A DNA stretch of 64,000 nucleotides, taken from assembly GCF_000143985.1 (NCBI RefSeq), contig NC_014364.1:2108001-2172000 (forward strand), in the 5' to 3' direction. Shown piece after piece: positions 40,401 through 48,116 of the stretch (position 1 is the stretch's first letter; each line of letters begins with the position of its first letter). The position numbers were made by a program, and so were the translations under genes. This DNA is from Sediminispirochaeta smaragdinae DSM 11293. Lineage in GTDB: Bacteria > Spirochaetota > Spirochaetia > DSM-16054 > Sediminispirochaetaceae. Under the pieces are notes generated by a model. That model ran no database searches. It worked only from the letters and a program-made list of their open reading frames with translations, and was not told where the DNA came from.

Positions 40401-43400
40401 ATGAGCTGGCAAATTCTCATTGATTACGGGGACGGCTGGGTCGATATCACCGGCTACGGGGGAGATAACCTTGTCAGGGACTCCCTGAAACTCACCGAGA
40501 AGCTTCATGACGATGATTTTAAGCCTGCTTTAGGTTCAGCCACGTTTTCTTGTACCCTCACCCCGGCCCTTAGTACCCGGCTTTTGCAGTGTACCGGTAC
40601 CATCCCGTGTGAGATCTATCATGACGGGGTGATCTGGTTTCGCGGCTTCTCCCGGCCGGTGACCAAGTACAAGGTCACCGATAACGACCGAACCATCGAC
40701 TTCGAGATCTATGACTATGGGTATCTGCTTGAATCCACCCTGCAGGACGACGTAATGATAACGGACGGGAAGATCTGTGACCCGGAAGACCCCGATCATT
40801 CGATCGTCCACCTCCTATTGTCCTCTGCAGGCTACCCTCAGCAGTACATCGGTATAAGCGAAACCATAGACGAGGTTATCCCGAAGCTCACCTTTGCTTC
40901 CGGCGACAGCTATGCGGACGATCTTGCGGCGATCCTCTGGGATTACCATCACCTCTACAATGTATCACCTAACGGGGTGATCGACATCTACGACTGGGCC
41001 GCCTCTTCCGTCGAAGCGGACGGGGCCTTCAGTGAACAGAATATCATAGGATCTCTGGAGGTTGAAAGAAAGGATTCTGAGGCCGACCAGGTACAGGTAA
41101 CCTTCAATCAGTATGAGAAGCTTACCGGCCTTACCCTCTACTATGAGAAGGTCAGTCGATACGAATCGATAGAATCGGATAGTGGTCAGGATGCAGAAGG
41201 GCCTGGCCTCTGGCCGGCAGAGGGTCCCTACCGTTGTGACTACAACCTTGCCGTCGACAGTTCGAATTATGAAGTAGCGGCTGCAGAGAACCAAAGCGTC
41301 GAGGTTCATGGATACGTCCCCTTTAGCACGGGGTGGAGAATAACGTTTTTCGACTCGCTGTATATAGCCGGGGACCACTATCTTGATGTGGCACTACAGG
41401 AGCATGCAACCACCTATTCCGACCTGCAGTACAATCTCTCTGGCGGCCAGGTTATCAATGAGATCAAGATAACCGGCGACCTTCATATCATCTATAAGGA
41501 CCAAAAGAAAACCTCCGTCTTTTCAGGGCCGAACAGCACGGGCATACTGAAAAAGTATTCTGCCACCTACCTGTATGACGATGAGGCTGCCTCTTTCCTT
41601 GCAAACGCTCTGTTCTCGTCGATTACGAACGGAAGACTTCATTACACGTTTAAAAGTCTTACCGAAAAGAGCCTTGGAAGCTACGTTACGGTGAGTTCCC
41701 TTTCCCTCGGAATCTCGACCCTCATCCGTATCACCGCCCGAAGCTGGGATGTTGAGACGGAGATCTGGGAATACGAGGGTGTGAGCGTGGCCCCGCTTGA
41801 AACCATCCTCGGGACGATTATTGCAGGGCAGATCGTGGTACCGACAAATCCGGATGAGGCGAAGAGTGTGGCCGAGCGGGTGGATGTGGGCCTTGAGTCG
41901 GACGGAAGCATCATACAGCCGGTCAACGGCAACCAGCTGGTGGATATCGACACCACGGTGGCAGGGCTCTATATGACGGCAAGCGCTCTGGGCTTCTTTG
42001 ATGGAGAGGAGTGGACAGCAGTCATTAATAATGATGGTACCTGGTCCTTTCTCGGGGACGGGAATAACTACATCAAGTGGGACGGCTCACGTCTTGAGGT
42101 CCACGGGGACCTCTTTCTCTCCGGTGACTCAGAGCTTCGGGGGAAGATTACCGCAGGCAACGGTATTGAAAGTGACGACTACGAGCAGGGTGTTTCCGGC
42201 TGGAAGATTGGAGGGGACGGGGATGCCTTTTTTAACAACGTGTGGCTTCGTGGGGACCTGTACGGCATACTCCATGACCTGACTATCGATGGAAACCTGA
42301 TTCTCTCAGACGGGGCGATTAAGGCGGGGGATACCATCCTCGATGCCTCGGGGATCAGAGCCAATGCGGGACGGGTCGGCAACTGGCTGCTCTCAGCTAC
42401 CGCTATACGCTCGGATGAGGTGGGAAAAGCGAGGATAGAGCTTGATCCCGGGGACAACCGTATCGAGGTGTGGGGTTCAAACACAGCCGAGCCTCGGGTT
42501 GCCATGGGATACCTTGGGGGCTTATCCGATCCTTCGAACAGAGCAAAAAGCCTTGCCTCTACCATCTTCGGTTTCTGGACCGCCGACGGGGATTCGATTG
42601 AGATCAGGGGCGAGATGCGCCTTGTTAACGGTCAGTATGTGCTCCAGGATGATGCGGCTTTAGAGATCCAGGACAGTAGCACCGGTAAGGCTATCCTTCG
42701 GGTGGGATCAAACGCGGGGACTCAAGGGGTGCATTTCTTCGATGAGGCGGAAGCGCCTCTTCTGTCTCTGGTGGCCGATGGTATCAAGGCCGAAGCTTCA
42801 GACAGAACCCTTCATACTATCGTATTCAGCAAAGCCAGCTCTTCGTTTACCTCATATCCTTCCGGTATGCCGAATAAACGTGGGGTGTCATTGGAATCAG
42901 ATGGGCTGATCATTATTGCAAAAGCAAAAGAGAATGTAGTCCTTGGATACATAGATGTTAATAAAAAAGTTTTTGACTGGATCGGGGACATCAATTTCGA
43001 CATAGCAGGCAGCGGCGGAGTAAACCGGTATATCAAGGCCGACGGTCATATTGCGTTGACATTCCGTGTTGGCGACACCGAATCAGGGCTTGCGCTTGGG
43101 GAAGGGTTGAATCATATATCAGTCATACCTGCCATGATATGTAATTCAAATGTTATTGTTCGTCAATCAATGGATGTTTATCAGACGCTGACAGTTGGGA
43201 AGGATAAAGCAATCTTTCAGATCGACCCTGAGCATAATATTTTCACGTACAAGGGGGTATCGGTATTCGAGGCTTCTCACCCCATAGGCTCTCAGTACAC
43301 ACAATACGCCTCAAGCGCAAGTAACGACTTATCGGTTGCCTTCCCGAATAGCGAGTCCCCCGCTTACCTGTTTGGAGGGACCTGGGAGAAACTGTGGGAC

Positions 43401-43679
43401 GGCGAAGGCATAGACTTTCATACCGAAGGTTACAACGGTTCAGGACGAACAAATGGGCTGATGCCCGATAATCTGCAATACCACTGGCACGCTGCTTATC
43501 AAGTGTTCGCTACCGTCGATGGGGGAAAATACAATGTCGGTCAAGCGATCAGCCCCACTTCAGGAACACAGAGAAATGTGGGTGGCCCCATATCGGACGG
43601 CACCCACGGAGCCCCACGGCTGGGCGAGCGGACCTCCGACCGCAACCGGCTCATGAGGATATGGAGGAGAATTGCATGA
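40401..43679 (+). CDS. Tail tip / host-recognition protein
   Basis: 1092 residues from ATG 40401, three bases after the tape-measure stop. N-terminal ~370 residues resemble distal tail/baseplate-hub modules (ILIDYGDGWVDITGYGGDNLVRDSL, ATFSCTLTPALSTRLL). The middle has tail-fibre repeats (WSFLGDGNNYIKWDGSRLEVHGDLFLSGDSELRGKITAGNGIESDDYEQGVSGWKIGGDGDAFFNNVWLRGDL), as in phage tail-tip proteins with DUF1983-like domains. The C-terminus (FGGTWEKLWDGEGIDFHTEGY ... GAPRLGERTSDRNRLMRIWRR) looks like a collar-type receptor-binding domain. It merges several functions usually carried by separate genes. Confidence 0.8.
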   Translation: MSWQILIDYGDGWVDITGYGGDNLVRDSLKLTEKLHDDDFKPALGSATFSCTLTPALSTRLLQCTGTIPCEIYHDGVIWFRGFSRPVTKYKVTDNDRTIDFEIYDYGYLLESTLQDDVMITDGKICDPEDPDHSIVHLLLSSAGYPQQYIGISETIDEVIPKLTFASGDSYADDLAAILWDYHHLYNVSPNGVIDIYDWAASSVEADGAFSEQNIIGSLEVERKDSEADQVQVTFNQYEKLTGLTLYYEKVSRYESIESDSGQDAEGPGLWPAEGPYRCDYNLAVDSSNYEVAAAENQSVEVHGYVPFSTGWRITFFDSLYIAGDHYLDVALQEHATTYSDLQYNLSGGQVINEIKITGDLHIIYKDQKKTSVFSGPNSTGILKKYSATYLYDDEAASFLANALFSSITNGRLHYTFKSLTEKSLGSYVTVSSLSLGISTLIRITARSWDVETEIWEYEGVSVAPLETILGTIIAGQIVVPTNPDEAKSVAERVDVGLESDGSIIQPVNGNQLVDIDTTVAGLYMTASALGFFDGEEWTAVINNDGTWSFLGDGNNYIKWDGSRLEVHGDLFLSGDSELRGKITAGNGIESDDYEQGVSGWKIGGDGDAFFNNVWLRGDLYGILHDLTIDGNLILSDGAIKAGDTILDASGIRANAGRVGNWLLSATAIRSDEVGKARIELDPGDNRIEVWGSNTAEPRVAMGYLGGLSDPSNRAKSLASTIFGFWTADGDSIEIRGEMRLVNGQYVLQDDAALEIQDSSTGKAILRVGSNAGTQGVHFFDEAEAPLLSLVADGIKAEASDRTLHTIVFSKASSSFTSYPSGMPNKRGVSLESDGLIIIAKAKENVVLGYIDVNKKVFDWIGDINFDIAGSGGVNRYIKADGHIALTFRVGDTESGLALGEGLNHISVIPAMICNSNVIVRQSMDVYQTLTVGKDKAIFQIDPEHNIFTYKGVSVFEASHPIGSQYTQYASSASNDLSVAFPNSESPAYLFGGTWEKLWDGEGIDFHTEGYNGSGRTNGLMPDNLQYHWHAAYQVFATVDGGKYNVGQAISPTSGTQRNVGGPISDGTHGAPRLGERTSDRNRLMRIWRRIA

Positions 43680-44287
43680 AAACCTATGCCGTAATAGATG
43701 GATCAATGATTACCACTGTGGTGCAAAGCGCCGATGAGGCGGCCAAGCTTGCAGAGCTGTTTCCGGAAAAAACCATCAAGGAGGTTCCTGCAGGGTTTAC
43801 CGGAAACAAAGGCGATGATATCCGCTTCTTCGATGAGGATGGAAAGCGGCTTTCGATAGCAGCCGCAACAGAAGCCGGGCTTGTGCCTGAGGTCGGAGAA
43901 CATGAGGCCGCTATTTGGGAAGGCGGTAGGTATGTGCTTACCCCTGACTATACCGGTGTTCCCTACTGGAAAAAGGCCACAGGAGCGGCGGTACACCTGT
44001 CCCTCGGCCGAAAGCCCGATGAGAGTATGACCGATATAGAGCCTTCGGACCCGCAGGCCGTGTGGAACGAAACGGGCTGGACAGTTCCCGAGGAGGTGCT
44101 CTCCGAACGGGTTCGCTTAGAACGAGACAGGCTGCTTTCAGAAAGCGACTACATCATGATGGCCGACTATCCCCTTACCGACAAATCGGACTGGAAAGCC
44201 TACCGGCAGGCTCTCAGGGACATTCCATTGCAGCCAGGCTTCCCTCAGGAGATTTCCTGGCCACAGGCACCGGAAAAAAGGAGTTAA
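43676..44287 (+). CDS. Tail fibre assembly / tail chaperone-type protein
   Basis: 203 residues from ATG 43676 (GGAGGAG upstream), overlapping the previous stop. The C-terminal motif LLSESDYIMMADYPLTDKSDWKAYRQALRDIPLQPGFP is the recognisable signature of phage tail-fibre assembly proteins and related tail proteins; the N-terminus has small beta strands (KTYAVIDGSMITTVV). Likely works on the fibre-like C-terminus of the preceding gene. Confidence 0.75.
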   Translation: MKTYAVIDGSMITTVVQSADEAAKLAELFPEKTIKEVPAGFTGNKGDDIRFFDEDGKRLSIAAATEAGLVPEVGEHEAAIWEGGRYVLTPDYTGVPYWKKATGAAVHLSLGRKPDESMTDIEPSDPQAVWNETGWTVPEEVLSERVRLERDRLLSESDYIMMADYPLTDKSDWKAYRQALRDIPLQPGFPQEISWPQAPEKRS

Positions 44288-44291
44288 GCCA

Positions 44292-44525
44292 ATGGGCGAT
44301 AACGACAAAATCGATATGGTCTTAAGCATTGTGACGGAACAAGGCCGGGACATCAAAGAGATCAACAGTAAGCTCACCGACTTTTTCATCAACCGGGAAA
44401 GTACGTGCCCTGTTGAGAAACGCCATGAGAAGAAGATTGAGTACCGAACAGTCATTGTCGGAATGGTGTGCGGTCTTGGTGGTTCGATTATCGGGGGATT
44501 ACTCCCCGTTGTTTTGGGAGGGTGA
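44292..44525 (+). CDS. Haemolysin XhlA-like lysis-associated membrane protein
   Basis: 77 residues. Acidic coiled-coil N-terminus (IDMVLSIVTEQGRDIKEINSKLTDFF) and one C-terminal membrane helix (TVIVGMVCGLGGSIIGGLLPVVLGG), the layout of XhlA-type proteins that associate with holins. First gene of the lysis block. Confidence 0.65.
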   Translation: MGDNDKIDMVLSIVTEQGRDIKEINSKLTDFFINRESTCPVEKRHEKKIEYRTVIVGMVCGLGGSIIGGLLPVVLGG

Positions 44526-44526
44526 T

Positions 44527-44997
44527 ATGTATTATCAAAACAGTATTGAGATGCCGGAGCGGGTACAGAAATGGGGATGCTACGCTACCGTAATTTCTGC
44601 GGCAGTAGCAGGAAGGACAAAACGTTCTATCTCACAAGAGGATTTTGTTAATTGTGTGATTGAGTCGGAACGCCGTCGATACCTGACTGAGGACCCGGAG
44701 GCGCCTGGAACCTTTATGTATGTGGCAGACCCGACAGGGATCTTCCGCCTCTTCGGCCTGAATGTACGCTACCTCGGGAAAAAAGACGCGGACTATATAT
44801 GCCAGCCGAACGAGATAGAAATACTCTTGTGGCGACGGTGGAATGAAAAAACGCGCAAGTACATCTACCATTTCACCCTGGGTAACGGCCGTGGCATGAC
44901 CGTCTATGATCCATGGGCTCCATTCAGCAAGACTGCAAGCGAGGGGGAACTTCGGTCGAAGCGCATCTTTCTCGATCTTGGAGAAGTAGCGGCATGA
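44527..44997 (+). CDS. C39-like cysteine peptidase, candidate endolysin
   Basis: 156 residues from ATG 44527 (GGAGGG upstream). Catalytic pattern of a C39/papain-like fold: Cys in WGCYATVISAAV (~residue 18), His in YIYHFTLGNGRG and Asp in MTVYDPWAPF. No signal peptide, so export would need the holin. Placed between the XhlA-like and holin-like genes, it is the best endolysin candidate; no lysozyme, amidase or other peptidoglycan hydrolase gene is visible in the lysis block. Cross-link cleavage is inferred from position. Confidence 0.6.
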   Translation: MYYQNSIEMPERVQKWGCYATVISAAVAGRTKRSISQEDFVNCVIESERRRYLTEDPEAPGTFMYVADPTGIFRLFGLNVRYLGKKDADYICQPNEIEILLWRRWNEKTRKYIYHFTLGNGRGMTVYDPWAPFSKTASEGELRSKRIFLDLGEVAA

Positions 44998-45242
44998 AAA
45001 AGCTCATCGTAAAGCTGTGGAAGGCTCTGGGAGAGAAAGGAAAGGTGGCGACAATCATCGGTTTCCTTTTTGCCTTCCCGGTGAACATCAAGTTTGTCAT
45101 CGACTACTTCTCCGGGATCTTTTACTCAAGGGGACAGATGGAAATGGCCCTTGTTACCAATGTGCTGGCCATGGTGTGGCTGATCCTGCCGTCGGTTATT
45201 TCCATTCATAGCCCGAAGATCAGTATCGAGGTAAAGGATTGA
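44994..45242 (+). CDS. Holin-like membrane protein
   Basis: 82 residues from ATG 44994 (GGAGAAG upstream), overlapping the peptidase stop. Two hydrophobic segments: TIIGFLFAFPVNIKFVIDYFSGIFY and MALVTNVLAMVWLILPSVISI. The size, basic N-terminus and place in the lysis block fit a class II holin. The next two overlapping frames start at its stop. Confidence 0.65.
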   Translation: MKKLIVKLWKALGEKGKVATIIGFLFAFPVNIKFVIDYFSGIFYSRGQMEMALVTNVLAMVWLILPSVISIHSPKISIEVKD

Positions 45243-45694
45243 GATGCGCAAAATTATTAGCATTATCCTTACTCTTTTTGTGTGTTTTTCCGCCGGCTTC
45301 CTCCTGGGCACTTACCGCTCAGGAGGCGGCGATAGTGGACGAGCTGCAGAGTACGATAGTCGAGGCAAAAAGCGAGATACAGAGTATCAAGCACTCAGCG
45401 ATGAGTATGAGCGAGCAGTTGAGGCTTACGAGGGAGAGCTCGCAGAGCTTCGAAAAGAGGTGGCAGGCTACCAGCGAGAAGCTGGAGGACTTACAGAGCG
45501 AATCGGAGGAGCGCAAAACGAAAGTGTCGGCATTGCAGAGCGAGCGGGACGGGCTGAGGACGGACTATCAAGAGCTCTTGATCTATTGCGAAGGCTTAGA
45601 GAGGCGGAACCGGCGGCAGGGAATGGCCCTTAAAGCCGGGGGCTCTGCCCTGGCTCTCTCTATCATCGTCAATGTGCTGCAGACTGTGTTTTGA
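45239..45694 (+). CDS. Coiled-coil membrane protein, spanin-like (main frame)
   Basis: 151 residues from TTG 45239, overlapping the holin-like stop. A signal-peptide-like start (LLALSLLFLCVFPPASSWA), a long coiled coil (residues ~30-120) and a C-terminal membrane helix (ALKAGGSALALSIIVNVLQTVF). Third codon positions are rich in G and C, as in neighbouring phage genes, which favours this frame as a real gene. It overlaps almost fully with the next entry in another frame. Likely an envelope-disrupting or lysis-timing factor. Confidence 0.55.
   Translation: MRCAKLLALSLLFLCVFPPASSWALTAQEAAIVDELQSTIVEAKSEIQSIKHSAMSMSEQLRLTRESSQSFEKRWQATSEKLEDLQSESEERKTKVSALQSERDGLRTDYQELLIYCEGLERRNRRQGMALKAGGSALALSIIVNVLQTVF
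45244..45633 (+). CDS. Rz-like i-spanin in an overlapping frame
   Basis: 129 residues from ATG 45244, five bases after the other start and sharing its ribosome site (GAGGTAAAGG). It has an N-terminal membrane helix (IISIILTLFVCFSAGFLLGTY) and a long charged helical region (YQALSDEYERAVEAYEGELAELRKEVAGYQ) as in Rz-type inner-membrane spanins. Codon third positions are less typical than in the 45239 frame, so it may be a by-product of it. Nested spanin genes do occur in phages, so both are listed. Confidence 0.4.
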   Translation: MRKIISIILTLFVCFSAGFLLGTYRSGGGDSGRAAEYDSRGKKRDTEYQALSDEYERAVEAYEGELAELRKEVAGYQREAGGLTERIGGAQNESVGIAERAGRAEDGLSRALDLLRRLREAEPAAGNGP

Positions 45695-45802
45695 TTGGTG
45701 TGTTTGGTGGAGTATAGGAGTTGAACCCTTCGCATGGCAGAATTATAATACTCCCAAGTCATTTCGTTGGTTATCTGCATGAATTTCATGTTGATAAAGG
45801 AA
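45695..45802. other. Junction between lysis genes and the cassette array
   Basis: No gene. On the minus strand it contains a tRNA 3'-end-like stretch (GGTTCAACTCC then ATACTCCACCA, 45705-45730), with GGAGTAT further away at 45749-45755 able to pair with ATACTCC, but the D and anticodon arms are missing. The region marks the change from phage-like to AT-rich sequence. Confidence 0.3.
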
Positions 45803-45849
45803 GTTATATGTAATGCTCTTTTTCTCAGATTTCCTTTAAAAAAAGGCAT

Positions 45850-45912
45850 CATGATGTAAATAGTTACATAACGTATTGACTTCTTTATCGTGATGCATTA
45901 TGTTACATCATG
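45850..45912 (+). promoter_or_regulatory. Cassette 1 promoter enclosed by an inverted repeat
   Basis: TTGACT (45876-45881), 17-base spacer, TATGTT (45899-45904). Perfect 10-bp inverted repeat CATGATGTAA (45850-45859) / TTACATCATG (45903-45912) encloses the promoter, and its right arm overlaps the -10. This suggests operator control of the cassette gene. Confidence 0.55.
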
Positions 45913-45946
45913 AAAGCGGTTTTAAAAAAACCTAAAGGAGTCAAAT

Positions 45947-46315
45947 ATGGAAACAGTAACAGTAACTTTCAGCATAGAAAAACCAGATTTAGCCGATTAT
46001 AATCAGCTATACCCGAAAATGCCTTGTAATACCGAAAAGAAGCAAAATCTTTTTGAAGTCATTACAGATGCAAGGAACATTTGTGGTGCATTGCAATTCA
46101 CAGAATCTACAGGTTCATCACCTGTTGCTTTTTATGAAAAACAAATTCAGTCAATGATTGATTCGGGAACTCTTTCTGAACTAGATTGGAATGAGAAACA
46201 GTTTGTAGGAACATCAACGAGTGTCGTTATGCAAAGCAATGGTTGGAATAAAACTGGCCGAAAACAAAGATTCTCAAAAGGGATCTTTAAAAGTGCAGAA
46301 CTTTATTCGCGATAG
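45947..46315 (+). CDS. Hypothetical cassette-encoded protein
   Basis: 122 residues, AAAGGAG before the ATG. METVTVTFSIEKPDLADYNQLYPKMP and GTSTSVVMQSNGWNKTGRKQRFSKGIFKSAELYSR suggest a small alpha/beta protein with a basic C-terminal tail that could bind nucleic acid. No family is recognised. It has its own promoter with an enclosing inverted repeat, so autoregulation is possible. Cassette genes of this size often encode toxins, antitoxins or phage-resistance factors. Confidence 0.55.
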   Translation: METVTVTFSIEKPDLADYNQLYPKMPCNTEKKQNLFEVITDARNICGALQFTESTGSSPVAFYEKQIQSMIDSGTLSELDWNEKQFVGTSTSVVMQSNGWNKTGRKQRFSKGIFKSAELYSR

Positions 46316-46380
46316 GGCATTTACCAAGGGTATTTCTTAATTCTCTGGTTGTTTTTCTATACCGCGCGAAAAAGAACACT

Positions 46381-46464
46381 ACATATAACAGCGAATATGC
46401 GGTTCCGCTTCGCTGCACCCAAATGCGGCGTTGCCGCACTTCGCATATTTCTGAAACGTTAGAT
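46381..46464. other. attC site 1 (between cassettes 1 and 2)
   Basis: R'' box ATATAAC (46383-46389) and R' box GTTAGAT (46458-46464, perfect GTTRRRY). Inner arms AGCGAATATGCG and CGCATATTTCT pair, and the loop has further hairpins (TGCGGCGTTGCCGCA). 84 bases, a typical attC size. Confidence 0.75.
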
Positions 46465-46897
46465 GTAATAAATGTTGGACATTATTGAGGAACAAATGGG
46501 GCAAGCACTTACAGAAAAAGAAAATGAACTTTATAAAAGGATTGATGAAGTTACTCATTATATTTGGGATCCTATTGGCGTGAATGGCTGTCCTGGTGCA
46601 AGAGATGAGTATTATTCATATTTACCCAAGATTTTCGAGCTTGCCCAAAAAGAGAATTCAGAATCTGAAATTGCAGAATATCTAAATTATGTACAATCTG
46701 AGAGAATGGGTCTTAAATCTGACATAAAAAGATGCAAGGAGATTGCTTCCATAATTATTGACTGGAGCGAAAATCTTGGAATATTGGGGTCTTAACCAAC
46801 CCCGACATTTACTACATCTAACAGCGAATATACGCTGCGGCTTCGCCTTGGCCTTCGCCATATTATGCTGCCAAAAACATCATATAAAACCAGAACG
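46458..46897 (+). mobile_element. Integron-type gene cassette 2
   Basis: Starts GTTAGATGT and ends in ACATCTAAC (46814-46822), its exact 9-base reverse complement, followed by its attC to 46897. It holds one gene whose ATG is 8 bases after the start box, the compact layout usual for cassettes. Confidence 0.75.
46472..46795 (+). CDS. DUF1871-like cassette protein
   Basis: 107 residues. KENELYKRIDEVTHYIWDPIGVNGCPGARDEYYSYLPKIFELAQ followed by EIAEYLNYVQSERMGL and CKEIASIIIDWSENLG matches the pattern of DUF1871-type proteins (a conserved WDPIGV and EYxxYL). Such proteins are small, cytoplasmic and often in mobile or polymorphic-toxin contexts, where some are thought to act as immunity proteins. 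No ribosome site is obvious, as is common in cassettes. Function not known. Confidence 0.65.
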   Translation: MLDIIEEQMGQALTEKENELYKRIDEVTHYIWDPIGVNGCPGARDEYYSYLPKIFELAQKENSESEIAEYLNYVQSERMGLKSDIKRCKEIASIIIDWSENLGILGS

Positions 46898-46903
46898 TTA
46901 AGC
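46814..46903. other. attC site 2 (between cassettes 2 and 3)
   Basis: R'' box ATCTAAC (46816-46822) and R' box GTTAAGC (46897-46903), both perfect to consensus. The left inner arm AACAGCGAATATACGC is nearly the same as in site 1 (AACAGCGAATATGCGG). 90 bases. Confidence 0.75.
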
Positions 46904-46908
46904 ATAGT

Positions 46909-47058
46909 ATGTATTTATTCTCTATTCAAAAAGAACGTTATGGTATTGTTGCTTTCGATAAATCTGATCCATTCGACTATATTATAACCTTACAAGTAAG
47001 GAAGAATCCTGATAGATTGAGGTCAATCACCATGAGAGGGGGAGCCCGTTTTGCCTAA
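46909..47058 (+). CDS. Short cassette frame upstream of the YitT-like gene
   Basis: 49 residues from ATG 46909, five bases after the cassette start box, ending TAA 47056-47058 and overlapping the next start by eight bases. MYLFSIQKERYGIVAFDKSDP has no recognised family. It may be a leader that couples translation of the membrane protein, or the relic of an earlier cassette gene. Confidence 0.4.
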   Translation: MYLFSIQKERYGIVAFDKSDPFDYIITLQVRKNPDRLRSITMRGGARFA

Positions 47059-47953
47059 TAAAATAAACAGTTTCCTGGACGTCCTAAAGGCTGGTGCCTT
47101 AGTTTTGTTCTCCGGGATTATATATGCAGTTGCTATCAAGTACTTCATCATGCCATCAAAAGTCATAATGACCGGATCAGAAGGAATTGCTTTAGCGACA
47201 TCTTATTTTTATAGCTCAGAGCGACTATTTGTTCTCTTATACGCAATTTTCCAAACAGCGCTCATCATTTTTTCTTTTGTAAAAATCGGATGGATATTCA
47301 GCACCAAGACTATACTGACAATACTGACGATCATTGTGCTTCTCCTTATCTTACCGGATATCAAAGTGGCATCGCCAGAGCCAGAGAATGAGCGTCTCCT
47401 CCTTGTGCTCTTTGGTGCTATCATTGCTGGGATTGGGAAAGTCGTCTCGTTTCTTAATCGTGGCTCTACTGGAGATGAAGATATCGTCAGTGTTTACTTT
47501 TCAGAAAAACTGAGAAAACCAGTTGGTAAAATCAGTATTTTCGCCGGCGTTATTTCTACCGTTTATGGTTTGATTCTTAATTTTGTCAATTCCCACGATA
47601 TTTCTATTGTGGCCAATACGCTGATCTATACAGTTATCTACATTTTTGTTGGTGCATTTACGGTCAACACCATATACAAAAGGTACAGATACTCCAATAT
47701 CATGATTAATTCGGAAAATCCTGAAGAGGTTATCAAAATTATCAAGTCCATATTGCCAGAGCGAACTTATACAAGGATCAGTGGGACTGGTGGGTATTCC
47801 AGCAAGGAGAGAACCTTGATATCGATTATTGTAACCCAGGAAGAACTTCCCCAGATAATCCGTTCCATAGAGCAGATGGAGGGGAACTACTTTCTTTATC
47901 ACTCAGAAATAGATGGAATCAAAGGTCGTTTTACATATTCCAAAATACGATGA
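47051..47953 (+). CDS. YitT-family membrane protein (DUF161 + DUF2179)
   Basis: 300 residues from TTG 47051 (GAGGGGGAG six bases upstream). About five to six membrane helices in the first 215 residues with the family pattern (LFSGIIYAVAIKYFIMPSKVIMTGSEGIALATSYF; FGAIIAGIGKVVSFLNRGSTGDEDIVSVYF). A C-terminal cytoplasmic DUF2179 domain follows (EEVIKIIKSILPERTYTRISGTGGYSSKERTLISIIVTQEELPQI). YitT proteins are widespread and of unclear transport function. A full-length membrane gene of this size is unusual cargo for a cassette. Confidence 0.85.
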   Translation: MPNKINSFLDVLKAGALVLFSGIIYAVAIKYFIMPSKVIMTGSEGIALATSYFYSSERLFVLLYAIFQTALIIFSFVKIGWIFSTKTILTILTIIVLLLILPDIKVASPEPENERLLLVLFGAIIAGIGKVVSFLNRGSTGDEDIVSVYFSEKLRKPVGKISIFAGVISTVYGLILNFVNSHDISIVANTLIYTVIYIFVGAFTVNTIYKRYRYSNIMINSENPEEVIKIIKSILPERTYTRISGTGGYSSKERTLISIIVTQEELPQIIRSIEQMEGNYFLYHSEIDGIKGRFTYSKIR

Positions 47954-48063
47954 AAATTGGATTCTTGCTTCAGTAAGAGAATCGTAATATACCCATAATC
48001 ATTTGACACGGGTACTAAGCTTAACAGCTGTTGATACGCTCCGGCGATACAAAATATACTCGC

Positions 48064-48116
48064 TTGACAAATGGCGATGCTTTGCCGGGGAGCTATGCCC
48101 CGGCTTTGCTTGTCAA
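48064..48116. repeat. Hairpin at the 3' end of the integrase gene
   Basis: GCCGGGG (48084-48090) and CCCCGGC (48098-48104) form a strong stem with the integrase stop codon in its loop, enclosed by TTGACAA (48064-48070) and TTGTCAA (48110-48116). No T-run follows on the integrase strand. It may act as a transcript end or be part of the altered third attC. Confidence 0.45.

Larger units (their letters stand above)
45803..46458 (+). mobile_element. Integron-type gene cassette 1
   Basis: Begins GTTATATGT (45803-45811) and carries at its 3' end ACATATAAC (46381-46389), the exact reverse complement over nine bases. This is the rule for integron cassettes, whose GTTRRRY start matches their own RYYYAAC box. 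One gene with its own promoter lies inside. About 656 bp including the attC. Confidence 0.7.
46897..48025 (+). mobile_element. Integron-type gene cassette 3 (attC incomplete)
   Basis: Starts GTTAAGC (46897-46903) and reaches GCTTAAC (48019-48025), the exact reverse complement, followed by AGCTGTTGATACGC, similar to the inner arm of the other two sites. No R' box was found before the integrase gene, so the distal half of this attC is missing or strongly changed. It contains a short frame and a YitT-type gene. Confidence 0.65.
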
